Assembly: GCA_902781315.1 (NCBI GenBank)
Contig: CACZIT010000014.1
Coordinates: 1 to 63,919, forward strand
Source: an uncultured Prevotellaceae bacterium
GTDB taxonomy: Bacteria; Bacteroidota; Bacteroidia; Bacteroidales; Bacteroidaceae
Length of the DNA: 63,919 nucleotides
Direction: 5' to 3'
Part shown: positions 62,652 to 63,919 of the stretch, in pieces
Layout of the letters: the number at the start of each line of letters is the position of its first letter
Numbering within the stretch: the first letter of the stretch is position 1
Program-made: the position numbers and the translations under genes
Notes under the pieces: generated by a model
The model's input: only the letters and a program-made list of their open reading frames with translations
Databases searched by the model: none
Told to the model about the DNA's origin: nothing

Positions 62652-63422
62652 ATGAAAAAGATAAAACTGATTGTTGCCCTGCTCATTCTTATTCCTCTGG
62701 CTCTGTCGGCTCAGGAAGAACGAATTGACACGGTCATTCCGAAATTCCTTTCCAACGGGTATTTCTTTCGCGAGATGCCACAGTTGCCCGATGGCGAGAA
62801 GACCATATCGCGCCTAAAGGACAAGGAGGGCAATAGCGTCGTTGTCATCAACGTCAACGCTACATTGCCCAAATCGGTCATACGCAGGGCAATACCACGC
62901 GAACAGGTTCACAATGCCGACCAATTTCTGAACGGACTTAACGTCATGGCCACGATGACCTCGCTGACACAAGCCGGCATGAAGTCTGACGGCACCTTCT
63001 ATTCACCCAAAGAAGGTGAGCCGTTCCCGGCTTTTTCAGAGAAGGACATCGACGGACGCATCTGGACCAACGACAGCATTCGTGGTCGCGTGACGGTGCT
63101 CAACCTATGGTACTCCGGGTGCGGCCCTTGCCGTGCCGAGATGCCCATCCTCTCAGAGTGGAAGGAGCAGTTTCCTGGCGTGATGTTCTTCTCCGCCACA
63201 TTCCACGACACTGAAACAACCAAGCGCATCACCGAGAAACACCACTTCTCATGGACCCACCTTGTGGAAGCCAAGGACATGATGTCGTGGATTGGCACCG
63301 AGGGATTCCCACTTACCATCGTTATCGACAAAAAGGGAGTCGTCCGCCATGCCGTGCATGGAACCAGCGAATCGAAACGCGAAGAACTACTGGCAAAAAT
63401 CAAGGAGGCAGAAGCTGAATGA
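62652..63422 (+). CDS. TlpA-like thioredoxin-fold protein
   Basis: 256 residues, signal peptide about 1-20 (LSAQ). An N-terminal domain of unknown type (about 21-115) precedes a TlpA/redoxin domain (about 118-256) with the active-site motif C157-G-P-C160 in NLWYSGCGPCRAEMP and the cis-proline region TEGFPLTIVID. It is probably a periplasmic disulfide reductase. ATG 62652 gives a clean signal peptide. Stands alone between a terminator and a gene remnant. Confidence 0.88.
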   Translation: MKKIKLIVALLILIPLALSAQEERIDTVIPKFLSNGYFFREMPQLPDGEKTISRLKDKEGNSVVVINVNATLPKSVIRRAIPREQVHNADQFLNGLNVMATMTSLTQAGMKSDGTFYSPKEGEPFPAFSEKDIDGRIWTNDSIRGRVTVLNLWYSGCGPCRAEMPILSEWKEQFPGVMFFSATFHDTETTKRITEKHHFSWTHLVEAKDMMSWIGTEGFPLTIVIDKKGVVRHAVHGTSESKREELLAKIKEAEAE

Positions 63423-63495
63423 ACCGCTCTTGCGCTTATAAATGAATCAGCTCTTCATACCAAAACTGATAAACAGGTGAAGCTATGAACATTGA

Positions 63496-63732
63496 CGGCT
63501 GAACCAACTTCGTTTCCTCGTATGGATGAAAGAAGCCGTCAACGCAGGTTCTCAGATCATTATTTACACCCATTCACCAGTTATCCTGGCCTATCCCGAC
63601 GCCGAAATCTTCGTCGCTGAGAACGGCATCCTAAAGGCAACATCCTACGATGATTGCTATATCTACCGCGATATGTTGGCATTCATCACCAACAAAGACT
63701 TAGTCATCAAGGAACTTCTTTCCGATCAATAA
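63496..63732 (+). pseudogene. C-terminal remnant of an AAA/ABC-type ATPase gene
   Basis: RLNQLRFLVWMKEAVNAG and IIIYTHSPVILAYPDAEIF resemble the last part of a stand-alone ABC-type (AAA_21-like) ATPase, including the switch histidine of THSP. Walker A, signature and Walker B regions are missing, and a stop codon lies just upstream in frame (63493-63495). An open frame from ATG 63526 gives 68 residues but cannot be a working ATPase. Confidence 0.65.
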
Positions 63733-63769
63733 GACTAAAAAAGGTAACATAACCCTATCATCACCAAAC

Positions 63770-63820
63770 CATCAACTGTCACCTATTACCTGTTACCTAT
63801 TACCTTATTACCTATTACCT
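63770..63820. repeat. ACCTATT-type simple repeat
   Basis: Six or seven copies of (T/C)ACCT(A/G)TT in tandem just before the rRNA terminator; the same style of short repeat as in other spacers of the window. Confidence 0.55.
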
Positions 63821-63823
63821 AAC

Positions 63824-63857
63824 AAAAAAGCCCTGAGATCACGATGACCTCAGGGCT
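63824..63857 (-). terminator. Intrinsic terminator of the ribosomal RNA operon
   Basis: On the minus strand AGCCCTGAG (63857-63849) pairs with CTCAGGGCT (63837-63829), followed by TTTTTT (63829-63824). It lies just past the 5S rRNA 3' end. Confidence 0.85.
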
Positions 63858-63870
63858 CACTCTTAAAAGA

Positions 63871-63919
63871 TGGCGGCTACCTACTCTCCCACATTGCATT
63901 GCAGTACCATCGGCGCAAG
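63871..63919 (-). rRNA. rrf: 5S ribosomal RNA, 3' end only
   Basis: The reverse complement reads CGATGGTACTG, then GTGGGAGAGTAGGTAGCCGCC near its end, the conserved 3' part of bacterial 5S rRNA. The gene is cut by the window edge; about 50 of roughly 110-120 nt are present. The rest of an rrn operon should follow on the minus strand. Confidence 0.9.

Overview
The window looks like a chromosomal segment from a Bacteroidales bacterium, most likely Prevotella or a close relative. The evidence is: paired SusC/SusD-like genes; hybrid two-component regulators (HTCS) with AraC-type output; lipoprotein signals with Asp/Gly-rich +2 positions; Bacteroidetes promoters (-33 TTTG, about 19-20 bp, -7 TAnnTTTGY); and Bacteroidetes-specific domains (DUF4960, PCMD, calycin-like, dockerin-like). 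Coding DNA is GC-rich by eye and the gaps are AT-rich. The right edge enters the 3' end of a 5S rRNA gene on the minus strand, so an rrn operon lies just outside.

Layout. 0.3-4.6 kb: a GH3 beta-glycosidase and a GH25 muramidase with MORN-like repeats, divergently transcribed. 4.7-5.0 kb: a structured, independently promoted RNA resembling 6S RNA. 5.1-30.4 kb: a fructan utilisation locus built as two head-to-tail modules. Module 1 is HTCS, SusC, SusD, a lipoprotein with two DUF4960 domains, an unusual GH32 and a DUF1573 protein. Module 2 is HTCS, SusC, SusD, a DUF4960-like lipoprotein and two GH32 enzymes. 30.5-43.9 kb: mostly housekeeping (RNase H-like, ArgS, GlyRS, FKBP isomerase, MATE pump, DUF389 protein), interrupted by four secreted or surface genes of unknown role (33.6-38.4 kb) and a short RNA with its own promoter and terminator. 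44.1-48.3 kb: a GH32 / MFS sugar transporter / fructokinase operon that completes fructan use. 48.6-62.5 kb: a one-directional xylan side-chain cassette (CE15, GH95, GH43-GH43, GH43, GH98, CE6-CE1) without its own SusCD. The end holds a thioredoxin-like protein, an ATPase gene remnant and the 5S rRNA end.

How the genes fit together. Surface SusCD and DUF4960 proteins would capture and import fructan fragments. Lipoprotein and periplasmic GH32 enzymes would cut them to fructose. The MFS protein would move fructose across the inner membrane and the PfkB kinase would phosphorylate it. Four promoters (both susC genes and two separate GH32 genes) share an AT-rich element at the same 31-bp distance from the -7 box. 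At three of them a second copy lies exactly 21 bp further upstream, and at the fourth a poorer copy lies about 21-22 bp away. This suggests one regulon. Both HTCS proteins keep the sensor, the phospho-acceptor histidine, the receiver and the AraC domain, but show no ATPase domain.

Three repeat systems run through the window. First, arrays with a 22-bp period lie in at least six intergenic sites. Second, GC-rich palindromes and short simple repeats occur between genes. Third, the same kinds of repeat are read in frame inside several proteins, including one directly beside the catalytic motif of a GH43 domain. All calls come from reading the sequence; no database search was run.
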